DNA of 64,000 nucleotides from Veillonella sp. T11011-6 (GCF_002959755.1 NZ_PPCW01000001.1:124001-188000); one strand, 5' to 3'; shown: positions 1-11,611, counted from the first letter of the stretch. The notes: generated by a model not told the origin, from the sequence alone. Made by a program: numbers and translations.

Positions 1-1611
1 CTTACAGGGGAACAATTCCAACCCGGTGGTTCTTTAACGGGTGGTGCTACAAAGCGTAAGCGTGCCTCCGTATTGAGCCGTAAGGAAGAGGCTGCTAGTC
101 TTGAACAAGAGCTTGTACAAATTGAAGAACAAATCCGCTCTTTAACAGCTAGCTTAGAAACTTTAGAAAAACGGGTTGAAGAGGCTGAAAAAGAACGAGC
201 TACCCTTGATGAAAACTACCAACATACTAATTTACTCTATGTGGCTAGTGAAACAAAGGTACAAAATATACAAAATCAAATGGACCGTAAGAAACGTGTT
301 CTTTCTGAAGAAGAGCAACGTTTAGTTCAAATTGATATTGATTTAGCCACTACAACAGCTAACTTAAAAGACCAAGAAACAGCATTGGCTTCCTTACAAG
401 AAAATCATGGTGTAGAGGGCAATCAAGGGGCCTTGATGGAGCGTTTAACTGTATTGCAAAAGATACAGCAAGAGGCGTATGAAGCTTTCACTGAAGCTCG
501 CCTTACTTGTGATACATTACGACAAACCATTAAGGAACGTGAAACTCAACGGGAACAACGCAATCAATCTATTGCTAGCATTGTAGATCGTCTAACGCCG
601 TTGCGTAATTTGCTAATCAGCACTACACAGCGCTGTGAAGAGGAATTACCGAAGGCTAAAGCATTAGCAGAACAGGAGTTAGCTGCGGCTACAGCAGAGG
701 TTGAACGTTTACGTACTCTTCGTGACGAAGCTTATGATAAGACATCTACAGGTCGTGAGGAATTAGAAGCTATCCTCAGTGAGCAAGACCGTTTGAACCA
801 ACGCTATAAAGTGGTGCAAGGGCGACTCATTGATATGGAAGGTAAAATTACCCGTCATCGCATGGATTGCGAACGCTTTGTAGAGGAGTTACAAGAGTTG
901 GGCTTCACATTGGAAGATGCACAAGCCCTTCGCATTGAAGGATCCGTTAGTGATTGGAAGGATGAACAAGCACGTTTGATGGCTGAAATTGCTGAGCTTG
1001 GTCCAGTCAATCCAAACGCCGTTGAGGAATATGAAGAAACCAAAGAACGCTATGATTTCTTAACTACACAATTGGCGGATTTAGATACGGCGAAGGAGCA
1101 ATTGCAAGCGGTTATTGCTGAAATGGATAAGGCTATGAGTACACAGCTATACGATGTATTAGATGTGGTAGGACGCAGATTCCAAGAGGTATTTAGCCAA
1201 CTGTTTGGCGGTGGTACGGCCCAAATCGTATTGACTGATCCAGATAATATTTTAACTGGTGGTGTCGACTTCTATATTCAGCCACCAGGGAAGAAACGTC
1301 AACAATTGACCTTATTGTCCGGTGGTGAACGGGCCTTAACAGTTATTGCTTTATTATTCTCGTTCCTCGACTATCGTCCAGCTCCATTCTGTGTGCTTGA
1401 CGAAGTTGACGCAGCCCTTGATGAAGCCAATGTAGAAAGATTTAGTTCTTACTTAAATCGAGTAAATAAAGAAACACAATTTATCGTAGTATCACACCGT
1501 AAAAAAACGATGGAAGCTGCCGAAGTATTACAAGGGGTAACCATGGTTGAACGAGGTGTGTCGCGATTATTAACAGTAGCATTTGAAGATGTGAAGGAGG
1601 ATCTTGCATAA
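1..1611 (+). CDS. smc: Chromosome partition protein SMC, C-terminal part (5' end outside window)
   Basis: The reading frame is open from base 1, so the gene starts before the window; 536 codons are visible. The first codons (GGSLTGGATKRKRAS) are the end of the hinge domain. A long Glu/Lys/Gln-rich coiled coil follows, running back to the head. The head lobe carries the ABC signature LLSGGERALT near visible codon 438 and the Walker B/D-loop FCVLDEVDAALDE near codon 462. SMC dimers with ScpA/ScpB organise and help segregate the chromosome using ATP. The stop overlaps the start of ftsY by one base, and AAGGAGG for ftsY lies inside the last codons, so the two are probably co-transcribed. An internal TTG at 73 is not the real start. 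Confidence 0.97.
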   Translation, partial: LTGEQFQPGGSLTGGATKRKRASVLSRKEEAASLEQELVQIEEQIRSLTASLETLEKRVEEAEKERATLDENYQHTNLLYVASETKVQNIQNQMDRKKRVLSEEEQRLVQIDIDLATTTANLKDQETALASLQENHGVEGNQGALMERLTVLQKIQQEAYEAFTEARLTCDTLRQTIKERETQREQRNQSIASIVDRLTPLRNLLISTTQRCEEELPKAKALAEQELAAATAEVERLRTLRDEAYDKTSTGREELEAILSEQDRLNQRYKVVQGRLIDMEGKITRHRMDCERFVEELQELGFTLEDAQALRIEGSVSDWKDEQARLMAEIAELGPVNPNAVEEYEETKERYDFLTTQLADLDTAKEQLQAVIAEMDKAMSTQLYDVLDVVGRRFQEVFSQLFGGGTAQIVLTDPDNILTGGVDFYIQPPGKKRQQLTLLSGGERALTVIALLFSFLDYRPAPFCVLDEVDAALDEANVERFSSYLNRVNKETQFIVVSHRKKTMEAAEVLQGVTMVERGVSRLLTVAFEDVKEDLA

Positions 1612-2546
1612 TGGCATTCGGATTCTTTGATAAAATTAAAGACGGCTTAGAGAAAACTCGTAAGTCTTTTGTAAAAAACGTAGAAAGTATCGTTATCGGT
1701 TATGCACAAATTGATGATGATTTCTTAGATGATCTAGAAGCAGTTATGCTTACTAGTGACCTTGGTCCTAAAACGACAGAATATTTGATGAAAGAAATTC
1801 GTCGTGGTGTAACAGAAGGTATTATCAACAATACTGGTGATGTAATGCCATTCATGGAAGACCGCATTACAGAAATGCTCGTTGACCAAGAAGATGAAAT
1901 TACACTTCACCATCCAGAGGTTATCCTTGTTGTGGGGGTAAACGGTGTTGGTAAAACTACGACTATCGCTAAATTGGCTAATTACTACACTAAAGAAGGT
2001 AAAAAGGTTATTATTGCTGCAGGCGATACATTCCGTGCCGCTGCAGCTGACCAATTATCTATTTGGGCCGATCGCGTAGGAGTGCCTATTGTTAAACATA
2101 AAGAGGGCGCTGATCCTGCAGCTGTTGTATACGATGCAATGGAAGCGGCTAAAGCTCGTAATGCAGACCTCGTTATTGTCGATACAGCAGGTCGTCTACA
2201 CACTAAAGTTAACCTTATGGAAGAACTTAAGAAGATGGGCCGCGTAGCGAATAACCATGTAGAAGGGGCTCCGCATCAAACATTGCTTGTTTTAGACGGT
2301 ACTACAGGTCAAAATGCAGTAAGTCAAGCTAAGCTATTTGGTCAAGCCGTACCAGTAAATGGTATTGTTGTGACTAAGCTAGATGGTACAGCAAAGGGTG
2401 GCGTAGTTATCTCAATTAAAGAGGAACTAGGCGTACCAGTTCGCTGGATTGGCGTTGGCGAAGGCATGGATGACTTGCGTCCATTTAATGCGAAAGAATT
2501 TGCTAATGCACTATTTAATAAAGGAATGATTCAAGGTGACAAATAA
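1611..2546 (+). CDS. ftsY: Signal recognition particle receptor FtsY
   Basis: This is the SRP receptor GTPase, which docks SRP-ribosome complexes at the membrane for co-translational insertion. The 311-residue protein is a short form with almost no acidic A domain. The N-terminal helical bundle is followed by the GTPase: P-loop GVNGVGKTT (about 109-117), [11 protein letters not shown] (139-149), DTAGR (191-195) and the guanine-specificity motif TKLD (255-258). A basic amphipathic stretch at residues 7-22 could be the membrane-targeting sequence. The start overlaps the smc stop by one base with AAGGAGG upstream. The smc-ftsY pairing is common in Firmicutes. Confidence 0.98.
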   Translation: MAFGFFDKIKDGLEKTRKSFVKNVESIVIGYAQIDDDFLDDLEAVMLTSDLGPKTTEYLMKEIRRGVTEGIINNTGDVMPFMEDRITEMLVDQEDEITLHHPEVILVVGVNGVGKTTTIAKLANYYTKEGKKVIIAAGDTFRAAAADQLSIWADRVGVPIVKHKEGADPAAVVYDAMEAAKARNADLVIVDTAGRLHTKVNLMEELKKMGRVANNHVEGAPHQTLLVLDGTTGQNAVSQAKLFGQAVPVNGIVVTKLDGTAKGGVVISIKEELGVPVRWIGVGEGMDDLRPFNAKEFANALFNKGMIQGDK

Positions 2547-2919
2547 ATATAACCGGGAATTCTTACTTGAATATGTAGAATCTGAAAATAAGAAAAATGA
2601 ATGTAATGTTAGCCTAGAAAATATGGAAAAGATTGTTAGCTTAATCGAGTATTTCGGCATTGAATTATATCGTCCTATTACAAGATTGCTACTTTCAAAC
2701 TGGGAAGAGATTACAGAACGTATTAATAACTATACTGAATCAGATTGGATGATGGCCGATGAAATCCAAAAGACTACGCCTACATTAGATCGATTCTCTA
2801 TTGCTATGCTCATCGAAGTATTAGAAGGTGAAGATACGTTGAATCAAGCAGAAAATGCAGGTCGTCGTCTATCTGAGGAAGAGCTCAAAGCTATCCGTAA
2901 ACATCAGGATGAACAGTAA
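2536..2919 (+). CDS. Conserved hypothetical protein between ftsY and uvrB
   Basis: A 127-residue soluble protein that I do not recognise. It is mostly helical and acidic, with no Cys cluster, signal peptide or membrane segment; residues 60-95 are the most hydrophobic helical part. It starts with GTG inside ftsY (11-base overlap) and its TAA overlaps the ATG of uvrB by one base, so it is very likely translationally coupled to both. Position alone would suggest a link to SRP targeting or to repair, but nothing in the sequence decides between them. Base composition matches the flanking genes, which argues that it is a resident gene. Confidence 0.85.
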   Translation: MTNKYNREFLLEYVESENKKNECNVSLENMEKIVSLIEYFGIELYRPITRLLLSNWEEITERINNYTESDWMMADEIQKTTPTLDRFSIAMLIEVLEGEDTLNQAENAGRRLSEEELKAIRKHQDEQ

Positions 2920-5096
2920 TGAAACATAATACATATAATTACGAAGGGGGCCAACCATTTAAAGTGGAGGCGCCCTTTACGCCTACTGGGGACCAACCTA
3001 CTGCCATACAATCTCTAACAGAAGGTATAGAACGCGGTGAATGGGCTCAGGTCTTGCTCGGTGCTACTGGTACAGGTAAGACATTTACGATGGCAAAGGT
3101 GATCGAGGCGGTACAGAAACCGACCTTGATTATTGCACACAATAAAACATTGGCTGCTCAATTATGTAGTGAGTTTAAAAGTTTCTTCCCTAATAATGCG
3201 GTAGAATATTTTGTATCTTATTACGATTTCTATCAACCAGAAGCATATATTCCTTCAAGTGATACGTACATTGAGAAGGATGCGTCTATCAATGATGAAA
3301 TCGATAAATTACGACATAGTGCCACTATGAGTCTTTTCGAGCGTCGCGACGTAATCATCGTTGCCTCTGTTAGTTGTATTTACGGCTTAGGTGACCCTGA
3401 GGATTACTCTGAGCTCGTATTGTCCTTGCGCTTGGGTCAGACGAAATCTCGCGATGAAATTCTGTCTAAACTCGTAGATATTCAGTATACGAGAAATGAT
3501 ATGAACTTTATTCGTGGTACCTTCCGTGTACAAGGTGATACCATCGAGATTTTCCCTGCTGCTTATAGTGAAAGAGCCATTCGGGTGGAACTCTTCGGTG
3601 ATGAAATCGATCGCCTCGTTGAGGTAGATGCTTTGACGGGTGAAGTGATTGCTGAACGTAAGCATGTTGCTGTGTACCCAGCATCTCACTATGTAACAAC
3701 GAAAGATAAGATGCGTATTGCTGTAGAGCGAATTGAAGCTGAATTAGACGAACAGTTAGCTAAGTTAAAGGCTGCTGATCGTTTACTTGAGGCGCAACGT
3801 CTTGAACAGCGTACCCGTTACGATATAGAAATGATGCAAGAAATGGGCTATTGTTCAGGTATCGAAAACTATTCCCGCCATATGTCTGAACGTAAGGCCG
3901 GGGAGGCTCCATATACATTGATAGACTATTTCCCAGATGATTTCCTCATCATGGTGGACGAATCTCATGTAACCATTCCTCAAGTACGAGCCATGTATAA
4001 TGGTGACCGTGCTCGTAAGGAATCACTTATCGAATATGGCTTCCGTTTACCCTCTGCACTTGATAATAGACCACTTCAATTTGATGAATTCGTAGAGCGT
4101 ATCAATCAAATCGTCTATGTATCAGCAACGCCTGGTCCATACGAAATGGAAGTACAAACGAATGTTGCAGAGCAAATTATTCGTCCTACAGGTCTACTCG
4201 ATCCATCTATTGAGATTCGTCCTATTAAGGGCCAAATGGATGATTTACTTGGAGAAATTCATAAGCGTGCAGCTAAGAATGAGCGTGTTCTCGTTACGAC
4301 CTTAACGAAGAAAATGGCTGAGGACTTAACAGAGTTCTTGAAGGAAATGGGCGTCCGCGTTCGATACCTCCATTCGGATATCGTTACCATCGAGCGTGCC
4401 GAAATTATTCGGGACTTACGAGCTGGTGTATTCGATGTACTAGTTGGTATCAATTTACTTCGTGAAGGTCTTGATATGCCAGAGGTTTCCTTGGTGGCTA
4501 TCTTAGATGCGGATAAGGAAGGTTTCTTACGTTCTGATACAGCTATGATTCAAACTATTGGTCGCGCCGCTCGTAATGTGAATGGTCACGTTATCATGTA
4601 CGCAGACCGTGTAACAGGTTCTATGCAGCGCGCCATCGATGAAACAGATCGTCGTCGTGCTGTGCAAGAGGCCTATAATATTGAACATAATATTACGCCT
4701 AAGTCTGTTTCTAAAGATGTAAAAGAACTTATTGAGTTGACGAAAATTGAAGAAGATATGGTCACCGATGGGAAGGACTTTTCACCGAAGAAAGGGAAGA
4801 AGAAATCCTCTACAACAGGTATGGACCATGGACACGAACCATATGAGCAAGATATATCGACGCCTAAGGTGGCAGATATAACACCAGAAGAGTTATTTAA
4901 TAAAATTGAAGATCTAGACCGTCAAATGAAGGCTGCCGCTAAGCAACTTGAATTTGAAAAGGCCGCTAAGCTTCGTGACCAATTAGGGGAACTACGTCAA
5001 CAATGGTCCGATATGCATAGTGCAGGTGAAAGCAAGTTGAAAAAACCTACATCTAGTAAGGGTAAAAAACGTACAAGTTCAAAGAGTAAATCTTAA
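2919..5096 (+). CDS. uvrB: Excinuclease ABC subunit B (UvrB)
   Basis: This is the damage-verifying helicase-like subunit of nucleotide excision repair. It is loaded by UvrA and then recruits UvrC. It has 725 residues, slightly long for the family. Visible features are Walker A GATGTGKT (48-55), the beta-hairpin region [17 protein letters not shown] (about 101-117), DESHV near 347, the SATPG motif, a helicase C lobe with QTIGRAARN, and a C-terminal UVR domain (about 655-690) that binds UvrC. The extra length is a Lys/Ser-rich linker before the UVR domain and a very basic Lys/Ser tail. The gene overlaps the upstream small gene by one base. A 186-base gap separates it from uvrA. Confidence 0.99.
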   Translation: MKHNTYNYEGGQPFKVEAPFTPTGDQPTAIQSLTEGIERGEWAQVLLGATGTGKTFTMAKVIEAVQKPTLIIAHNKTLAAQLCSEFKSFFPNNAVEYFVSYYDFYQPEAYIPSSDTYIEKDASINDEIDKLRHSATMSLFERRDVIIVASVSCIYGLGDPEDYSELVLSLRLGQTKSRDEILSKLVDIQYTRNDMNFIRGTFRVQGDTIEIFPAAYSERAIRVELFGDEIDRLVEVDALTGEVIAERKHVAVYPASHYVTTKDKMRIAVERIEAELDEQLAKLKAADRLLEAQRLEQRTRYDIEMMQEMGYCSGIENYSRHMSERKAGEAPYTLIDYFPDDFLIMVDESHVTIPQVRAMYNGDRARKESLIEYGFRLPSALDNRPLQFDEFVERINQIVYVSATPGPYEMEVQTNVAEQIIRPTGLLDPSIEIRPIKGQMDDLLGEIHKRAAKNERVLVTTLTKKMAEDLTEFLKEMGVRVRYLHSDIVTIERAEIIRDLRAGVFDVLVGINLLREGLDMPEVSLVAILDADKEGFLRSDTAMIQTIGRAARNVNGHVIMYADRVTGSMQRAIDETDRRRAVQEAYNIEHNITPKSVSKDVKELIELTKIEEDMVTDGKDFSPKKGKKKSSTTGMDHGHEPYEQDISTPKVADITPEELFNKIEDLDRQMKAAAKQLEFEKAAKLRDQLGELRQQWSDMHSAGESKLKKPTSSKGKKRTSSKSKS

Positions 5097-5238
5097 GTAG
5101 TAGTAACATGCATTCATATATTGTAAAAATATTATATGAATGTAATAAATCGAATCTATATACCTTGTAAGAAAACACATAGATTATATAGACTATATGT
5201 GCGATAATATAGATATATTATTTCATGTTAGTAAACAG

Positions 5239-5266
5239 AGAGATGATGCCGATTGGTATCATCTCT
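5239..5266 (+). other. Hairpin just upstream of uvrA
   Basis: A 12-bp inverted repeat (AGAGATGATGCC, loop GATT, GGTATCATCTCT) with one G-U pair lies 16 bases before the uvrA start and is followed by only three or four T residues. It could be a weak terminator for the uvrB transcript or an attenuator/RBS-proximal structure for uvrA. A second AT-rich inverted repeat (CATTCATATA, 12-base loop, TATATGAATG) lies at 5111-5142. The rest of the 186-base gap shows no gene and no GAAC-N4-GTTC type LexA site. Confidence 0.6.
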
Positions 5267-5282
5267 TTAAATAGGGAACATA

Positions 5283-8135
5283 ATGAAAGAGCAATTGATT
5301 GTAAAAGGTGCGCGTCAGCATAACCTTAAAAATATAGATATATCCTTACCACGGGACCAGTTTATCGTGTTGACAGGCCTCAGTGGCTCTGGTAAATCGT
5401 CTTTAGCATTCGATACAATTTACGCAGAAGGGCAACGACGCTATGTAGAGTCTTTATCTGCTTATGCACGTCAATTCTTGGGACAAATGGATAAACCCGA
5501 TGTAGACTATATTGAAGGTTTATCTCCAGCAATTTCTATCGACCAAAAGACTACAAGCCGTAACCCTCGTTCTACAGTTGGTACTGTAACGGAGATTTAC
5601 GATTACTTGCGTCTATTATTTGCTCGCGTAGGTCATGCTCATTGTCCTGAATGTGGTAAGCCTATTACACAGCAAACAATACAACAAATGACAGACGATG
5701 TAATGAACTTCCCAGAAGGTACTAAGATTTTAGTATTAGCCCCTATGATTCAAGGGAAAAAAGGAGAGCATAAATCCGTCTTTGATCAACTTCGAAAAGA
5801 AGGTTTTGTTCGTGCCCGTGTAGATGGCGCTGTACGTACATTAGATGAAGATATTGTATTAGAAAAAAATAAAAAACACTCTATCGATATCGTAGTAGAC
5901 CGTCTCGTTGTAAAAGAAGGTATTGAATCTCGCTTAGCAGACTCTATGGAGACCGCATCAAAATGGGCAGAAGGCATTGTAGTTATCCAAGAGGTAGATG
6001 GACCTGAACACATGTATAGCCAACACTTTGCATGTCCAGATTGCCATATTTCCTTACCGAAAATTGAGCCACGTATGTTCTCCTTTAACAGTCCATTTGG
6101 TGCCTGCCCAGCTTGTTTGGGAATTGGCTCTACCATGGAAGTAGACGAAGAACGCGTTATTCCAGATGGATCTATTACCTTTGCCGATGGTTGTGTACAA
6201 GCGTTGAGCTCTAACCCTAATGCATGGTTTATGCGCCAAGTAGAAGGTCTATTAAAAGCTAATGGATACTCTTTAAATTCTACTTATGATGAATTGCCAA
6301 AAGCATTACAGAAAAAAGTAATGTACGGCACTACAGATAAGGTGGCTTTCACGTACGAAAATATGCGCGGCGAAGTGAAGGAATTCTTTACTGAGTACGA
6401 AGGTATTTTACCGATGGTAAAACGCCGTCATAGTGAAGCCTCTACAGATTCTATGCGTGAAGAGTTTGAAAAATTTATGTCCATTAAGCCTTGTACTACA
6501 TGCCATGGAGCTCGTCTTAAACCTGAAGTATTAGCTATAACCGTAGGGGATAAGAACATCAATGAAGTAACCCAATTGACCATTAAAGAAGCACTTGATT
6601 TCTTTGGTAAGTTACAGTTAACAGAGCGGGAACAAGTGATTGGGGCTCAAATTTTGAAGGAAATCAATGCTCGTCTTGGATTCCTCAATAATGTAGGCCT
6701 TGATTATCTTACTATGAACCGTAGTGCAGGTACTTTGTCTGGTGGTGAAGCTCAACGTATTCGTCTAGCTACGCAAATCGGCTCTGGTTTGGTAGGTGTA
6801 TTGTACATCTTAGACGAACCGTCCATAGGTCTACATCAACGAGATAATGATCGACTCATCGATACCTTAAAAGGCTTGCGTGATTTAGGAAATACCTTAC
6901 TCGTTGTAGAACACGACGAAGATACGATGCGTGCAGCGGACTATCTCGTGGACATTGGTCCAGGTGCTGGCGAACATGGTGGTCAAATCATTGCAGCTGG
7001 TACAGTAGACGAAGTGATGAAGGTAAAAGACTCTATTACTGGTCAATATTTGAGTGGCCGTAAATTTATCGCTCTTCCGGAACAACGCCGTAAAGCAGGT
7101 AAGAACTGCATTGAAATTCGCGGTGCTAAGGAAAACAATTTACAAAATGTAAATGTAAAATTCCCTATTGGCTTATTCAATGTTGTTACTGGTGTCAGCG
7201 GTTCTGGTAAGTCTACCTTGATTAATGAAATTCTCTACAAAGGTTTAGCTAATCAATTATATCGCTCTAACCACAAAGTAGGGGCTCATAAAGAAATCCG
7301 TGGTCTTGAACATATCGATAAAATCATCAATATTGACCAAAGTCCTATCGGTCGTACGCCTCGCTCTAATCCAGCTACCTATACTGGTGTATTCGATGCT
7401 ATACGCGAGCTCTATAGTCAAACACCAGAGGCTAAGATGCGAGGCTACAAACAAGGGCGCTTTAGCTTTAACGTAAAAGGTGGACGCTGTGAAGCTTGTC
7501 GTGGTGACGGTATCATCAAAATTGAAATGCACTTCTTGCCAGATGTGTACGTACCTTGTGAGGTTTGTAAGGGAGCCCGTTATAACCGAGAAACCTTAGA
7601 GGTTAAATACAAAGGCAAATCTATTGCAGATGTATTAGATATGACCGTAGACGATGCAGTAGAATTCTTTAGTGCCATCCCTAAAATTCATCGTAAGATG
7701 GTTACTTTACAAGAGGTAGGTTTAGGCTATATTCGTTTAGGTCAAGCCGCAACAACCTTATCTGGTGGTGAAGCACAACGGGTTAAATTAGCTACTGAAT
7801 TAGCTCGTCGCAGCACAGGTAAAACATTGTATATCCTAGATGAACCGACTACAGGTCTTCATGCCGAAGATATTCGCAAGTTATTACACGTATTGCAACA
7901 ACTCGTAGAGGGTGGCGATACCGTTGTGGTTATCGAGCATAATTTAGATGTCATTAAGATGGCAGATCACATTATAGACCTTGGCCCTGAAGGTGGTAAT
8001 CGTGGTGGTACCATCGTAGCTACAGGAACACCTGAGGAAATCGTGAAGGTGAAAGAAAGCTATACAGGCAAATTCTTAGGTCCTGTATTAGAACAGACTA
8101 AGAAATTTATGAAAGCAGCTCAAAAGAAAAAATAG
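5283..8135 (+). CDS. uvrA: Excinuclease ABC subunit A (UvrA)
   Basis: This is the damage-sensing ATPase of nucleotide excision repair, acting as a dimer that loads UvrB. Its 950 residues match the family. There are two ABC modules. The first has Walker [10 protein letters not shown] (32-40) and signature [12 protein letters not shown] (about 486). The second has GVSGSGKST (about 637) and [12 protein letters not shown] (about 826). Zinc-binding pairs are visible: CPEC near 120, CPDC and CPAC around 250-280, and CEAC/CEVC around 738-765. The latter belongs to the DNA-binding zinc module. The Shine-Dalgarno is only AGGGA, weaker than its neighbours. Confidence 0.99.
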   Translation: MKEQLIVKGARQHNLKNIDISLPRDQFIVLTGLSGSGKSSLAFDTIYAEGQRRYVESLSAYARQFLGQMDKPDVDYIEGLSPAISIDQKTTSRNPRSTVGTVTEIYDYLRLLFARVGHAHCPECGKPITQQTIQQMTDDVMNFPEGTKILVLAPMIQGKKGEHKSVFDQLRKEGFVRARVDGAVRTLDEDIVLEKNKKHSIDIVVDRLVVKEGIESRLADSMETASKWAEGIVVIQEVDGPEHMYSQHFACPDCHISLPKIEPRMFSFNSPFGACPACLGIGSTMEVDEERVIPDGSITFADGCVQALSSNPNAWFMRQVEGLLKANGYSLNSTYDELPKALQKKVMYGTTDKVAFTYENMRGEVKEFFTEYEGILPMVKRRHSEASTDSMREEFEKFMSIKPCTTCHGARLKPEVLAITVGDKNINEVTQLTIKEALDFFGKLQLTEREQVIGAQILKEINARLGFLNNVGLDYLTMNRSAGTLSGGEAQRIRLATQIGSGLVGVLYILDEPSIGLHQRDNDRLIDTLKGLRDLGNTLLVVEHDEDTMRAADYLVDIGPGAGEHGGQIIAAGTVDEVMKVKDSITGQYLSGRKFIALPEQRRKAGKNCIEIRGAKENNLQNVNVKFPIGLFNVVTGVSGSGKSTLINEILYKGLANQLYRSNHKVGAHKEIRGLEHIDKIINIDQSPIGRTPRSNPATYTGVFDAIRELYSQTPEAKMRGYKQGRFSFNVKGGRCEACRGDGIIKIEMHFLPDVYVPCEVCKGARYNRETLEVKYKGKSIADVLDMTVDDAVEFFSAIPKIHRKMVTLQEVGLGYIRLGQAATTLSGGEAQRVKLATELARRSTGKTLYILDEPTTGLHAEDIRKLLHVLQQLVEGGDTVVVIEHNLDVIKMADHIIDLGPEGGNRGGTIVATGTPEEIVKVKESYTGKFLGPVLEQTKKFMKAAQKKK

Positions 8136-8178
8136 TAGTGAGTACAAAGCTTAAAAATCTACGAGGAAAGGAGGACGT

Positions 8179-10005
8179 ATGCCATCTGAAGAATTACTAG
8201 AGAAGGTCAGTCATTTGCCGACCACACCAGGCGTGTATTTATGGCGCGATCAATATAACCGTATCATCTATGTAGGTAAAGCCATTAATTTGCGCAACCG
8301 CGTACGTTCCTATGTGCGTAATGATGCGAACCGAGCGCCGAAGGTTGCGGCTATGATGAAGAGAGCGGTCGATGTGGAGATTATCCAAACAAAGACAGAG
8401 ATGGAAGCGCTTATCTTGGAGAATACGCTTATTAAGGAGCACGAGCCTAAATACAATATTAGGCTTCGTGATGATAAAACGTATCCGTACGTAAAAATCT
8501 CAGTACAAGAGGATTACCCACGTGTATATATGACGCGCCGACTAGAACGCGATGGAGCCAAGTACTTTGGCCCTTTCACAGATGTAACATCTGTACATGT
8601 AGTATTGAAATTAATACGCCAGTACTATCCACTCAGGACATGTAAGTCTATGAAGGTAGAGCGACCGTGTTTACAGTACCATATGCATTACTGTGAAGCG
8701 CCGTGCTTTAACAAGATTTCCGTATCGGATTATCGAAAGTATATCGATGAAATCATAGAACTCTTTGAAGGTAAGCCTATCCCTTTGCTGAAGGAAATTA
8801 AAGAGAAGATGGAGCTTGCTGCAGAAGACTTACGCTTTGAAGATGCAGCACGTTATCGAGATCAGCTAACTAGTATAGAAAAAATCCAAGAAAAACAGCG
8901 CATGGTTACACAGCGTGGCGACTTAGACGTGTTAGGTATTGCAGTGGATACCTCGATGGCTTGTGTACAGTTATTATTCATCCGTGGTGGCCGACTATTA
9001 GGCCGTGAGAACTACTTTGTACAACATGATGGAGATAGTCAAGAAACTATCATGACGGACTTTATCAAGCAATACTATGGAGATACAAACTTCATTCCAA
9101 AGGAATTATTATTACCTATGGATAGCACTGATAGAGACTTGTTAAAGGAATGGTTTACACAGCTTAAAGGTCAGAATGTAGACGTGTCTGTGCCTCAGCG
9201 TGGCTATAAGATGGACATGATCAAGATGGCCCATGAGAATGCAGAAACCTTCCTAGAAGAGCGTCGTCGTCAGTGGCAACACCAAATTGATAAGACTGGT
9301 GGGGCTGTTAAAAAACTAGCTGAAGTCCTAGACTTGCCGCGATTACCAGAGCGTATGGAATGTTTCGATATTTCCCATACGCAAGGGGCTGAAACTGTGG
9401 CGTCTATGGTTGTCTTTGAAGGTGGTAAGCCGGCGAAGAAGGAATATCGTCGTTTTAAATTGAAGACTACGCAAGGTAAACCAGATGACTTCAAATCCAT
9501 GGCAGAAATCATGGAGCGTCGCTACGGTAATGAAACAGATTGGCCTATGCCTGACCTTATTATCATCGATGGTGGTAAAGGGCAGCTCAACGCAGCCTTA
9601 CCGTTAATTCGTGTCGTAGGTGTTACTGATGTGCCTGTTATCTCCTTGGCTAAACGCATTGAAGAGGTTTTTGTAGAAGGACAATCTGAAAGTATCATCT
9701 TAAACCATCACACACCAGAGCTTCAATTGCTTCAACAAATACGTGATGAAGCCCATCGCTTTGCCATTACATACCATCGTAAGCTTCGTGGAAAACGTAA
9801 TTTAGAATCTATTCTAGATCACATTGAAGGTATTGGTCCTAAGCGCCGAAAGGCATTATGGGCTCATTTCAATAGTTTAGAAGCCATGAAAGAGGCATCT
9901 ATTGATGAGCTTTCAAAGGTGGAATCTATGAACTATAAAACGGCAGAAACACTATATAATTTCTTCCGCATGTCTAAGGTGGAAAAACAAGATATGTTGA
10001 AATAA
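8179..10005 (+). CDS. uvrC: Excinuclease ABC subunit C (UvrC)
   Basis: This is the nuclease that cuts on both sides of the lesion after UvrB is in place. In the 608 residues the order is: N-terminal GIY-YIG domain (GVYLWRD...IIYVGKA, about residues 18-35) for the 3' cut; a Cys-containing stretch near 155-175; a UVR motif (about 205-235) that contacts UvrB; an RNase H-like endonuclease core (ECFDISHTQG near 395) for the 5' cut; and tandem helix-hairpin-helix motifs (IEGIGPKRRKAL near 550) for DNA binding. An AAAGGAGG site precedes the ATG, 43 bases after uvrA. A terminator follows directly, closing the repair block. Confidence 0.99.
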   Translation: MPSEELLEKVSHLPTTPGVYLWRDQYNRIIYVGKAINLRNRVRSYVRNDANRAPKVAAMMKRAVDVEIIQTKTEMEALILENTLIKEHEPKYNIRLRDDKTYPYVKISVQEDYPRVYMTRRLERDGAKYFGPFTDVTSVHVVLKLIRQYYPLRTCKSMKVERPCLQYHMHYCEAPCFNKISVSDYRKYIDEIIELFEGKPIPLLKEIKEKMELAAEDLRFEDAARYRDQLTSIEKIQEKQRMVTQRGDLDVLGIAVDTSMACVQLLFIRGGRLLGRENYFVQHDGDSQETIMTDFIKQYYGDTNFIPKELLLPMDSTDRDLLKEWFTQLKGQNVDVSVPQRGYKMDMIKMAHENAETFLEERRRQWQHQIDKTGGAVKKLAEVLDLPRLPERMECFDISHTQGAETVASMVVFEGGKPAKKEYRRFKLKTTQGKPDDFKSMAEIMERRYGNETDWPMPDLIIIDGGKGQLNAALPLIRVVGVTDVPVISLAKRIEEVFVEGQSESIILNHHTPELQLLQQIRDEAHRFAITYHRKLRGKRNLESILDHIEGIGPKRRKALWAHFNSLEAMKEASIDELSKVESMNYKTAETLYNFFRMSKVEKQDMLK

Positions 10006-10035
10006 AAAAGAGCATCTTATTTCAGATGCTCTTTT
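10006..10035. terminator. Bidirectional rho-independent terminator between uvrC and the MATE gene
   Basis: A 12-bp perfect stem (AAAAGAGCATCT / AGATGCTCTTTT) with a 6-base loop lies between two convergent genes. The A-run on one side and the T-run on the other let it work in both directions. Confidence 0.9.
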
Positions 10036-10053
10036 ACTGTATAAGTATGTTAT

Positions 10054-11397
10054 TTATTTTTGTTGACGCTGAATGTACCAAGTGCGCCAAGTGAACAATA
10101 TACCTGCTACTAGTACGCTAGCGAGTAATCCAATCCATACGCCAAATGGTCCGTAATTAGGATTATTAGCGAGAATATAGGCGGTTGGGAAGCATACGCC
10201 CCAATAGGATATGAGGGAGATATAAAGAACTACTTTTACATCTTTATAGGCTCTCAATATACCTTGTAAAGGGGTTCCAATGGCATCGATAGCAGAGAAG
10301 AATACACCGTATCCAAGGAAGCTGTAGATAAGCTGGTATACTTCATCATCATTTGTAAAGAGATCTGCAATAGCGTCCATATTAGTAAACGTAAATGTAC
10401 AAATCATGATAGCCAATACAATGGCTAAGATGCGAGAAATATAAGAGTACTGGATAGCCTCTTGCTTACGTCCTGCCCCAAGTTCATAAGCAACTGCAAT
10501 GGTAGAGGCCATAGCAATACTTAGAGGCAAACAGTAGAATACATTGGTAAAGGAAATAACAGATTGATGAGCCGCTACGACGGCGGATCCAAAGTGAACC
10601 ATCAAGAGGCCAGCAATACTAAAGATACTAGCTTCTAAGAAGATGGAAAAGCCAATAGGAATACCTATATGTAGCTGTTCGCGAATGTAGTGAAAACTTG
10701 GTTTACTGAAGTCTTTAAAGATACGATATCCCTTTAACTTCGGATGTAATAGTAATACTAAGCTAAAGAGAATAAAGTTGGTCCAACAAGCACCGGCTAT
10801 ACCATAGCCAGCACCGACACCACCGATCTCTGGAAATCCGAAATGCCCAAAGATGAGTGCGTAGTTCAAAAATACGTTCACAATAAAGCTAATAAATACG
10901 ATGGCCATAGAATAATGTGTTAATCCATGACTGTCGACGGTATTGCGCAATGTATTAACCCAAAGTAGTGGGAATAGACCTATGGCATATGCTTTCAGGT
11001 AACTAATACATACCTCAGCTGCAGCAGGTTCCAGATTTAATGCTGTCAGAAGAGGACGTAGGCCTAAGAGACCAGTTATTAAAATGATACATGCTAGGCC
11101 TGTACCGATATAAAGACCTTGATAAAAGATTGTTGAAATATTATCAGTTTTCTTAGCTCCCAATAGCTGAGAAATAATTGGTGTGATACCTAACAATGTT
11201 CCTTGTGCAAAGATATAGAAGAGGAGCCATAAATTATACCCCGTAGCAACCCCAGCTAAATCTATTGTACTATATTGTCCCGTTAAAAAGATGGCTATAA
11301 ATGTACCACCTATAAGGGAAAATTGAGTTATGCACATAGGAGTAAATAGCTTAATGAACAACCATAACTTTTGTAATATAGAATATGTTTGATACAT
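10054..11397 (-). CDS. MATE family efflux transporter
   Basis: The 447-residue protein is almost entirely made of hydrophobic segments, about 12, as expected for multidrug and toxic compound extrusion proteins. These expel cationic drugs, flavins or metabolites using a Na+ or H+ gradient across the inner membrane. Typical features are the two repeated halves, the early GGTFIAIFLTGQYSTIDLAGVA segment (about 27-48, with its Gly/Thr-rich first part), and the AAHQSVISFTNVFY stretch of the second half. AAGGGAGG lies just upstream of the ATG. The substrate cannot be told from sequence. It is a single-gene unit reading toward uvrC. Confidence 0.93.
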   Translation of the reverse strand: MYQTYSILQKLWLFIKLFTPMCITQFSLIGGTFIAIFLTGQYSTIDLAGVATGYNLWLLFYIFAQGTLLGITPIISQLLGAKKTDNISTIFYQGLYIGTGLACIILITGLLGLRPLLTALNLEPAAAEVCISYLKAYAIGLFPLLWVNTLRNTVDSHGLTHYSMAIVFISFIVNVFLNYALIFGHFGFPEIGGVGAGYGIAGACWTNFILFSLVLLLHPKLKGYRIFKDFSKPSFHYIREQLHIGIPIGFSIFLEASIFSIAGLLMVHFGSAVVAAHQSVISFTNVFYCLPLSIAMASTIAVAYELGAGRKQEAIQYSYISRILAIVLAIMICTFTFTNMDAIADLFTNDDEVYQLIYSFLGYGVFFSAIDAIGTPLQGILRAYKDVKVVLYISLISYWGVCFPTAYILANNPNYGPFGVWIGLLASVLVAGILFTWRTWYIQRQQK

Positions 11398-11611
11398 ACT
11401 TACCTCCCTTAGTAACGATAATTATACGATACCATAAAGTAGTTTAATTTAATAGATAAATTCCTTAAGAATTGGGAATTACATGTATAGTATTTAGCAC
11501 ATTATGACTAAGGTTTTCATGTATTATAAAAATTGTATTTGTAGAGTTATATTTCTCTATTTACGATGAATGGAGTATGCTAAAAATGAATATATATTTT
11601 GTAAATTGAAT

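Noticed and set aside
5097-5282. LexA/SOS box before uvrA
   Set aside because: No GAAC-N4-GTTC or CTGT-N8-ACAG type site was found in the gap.
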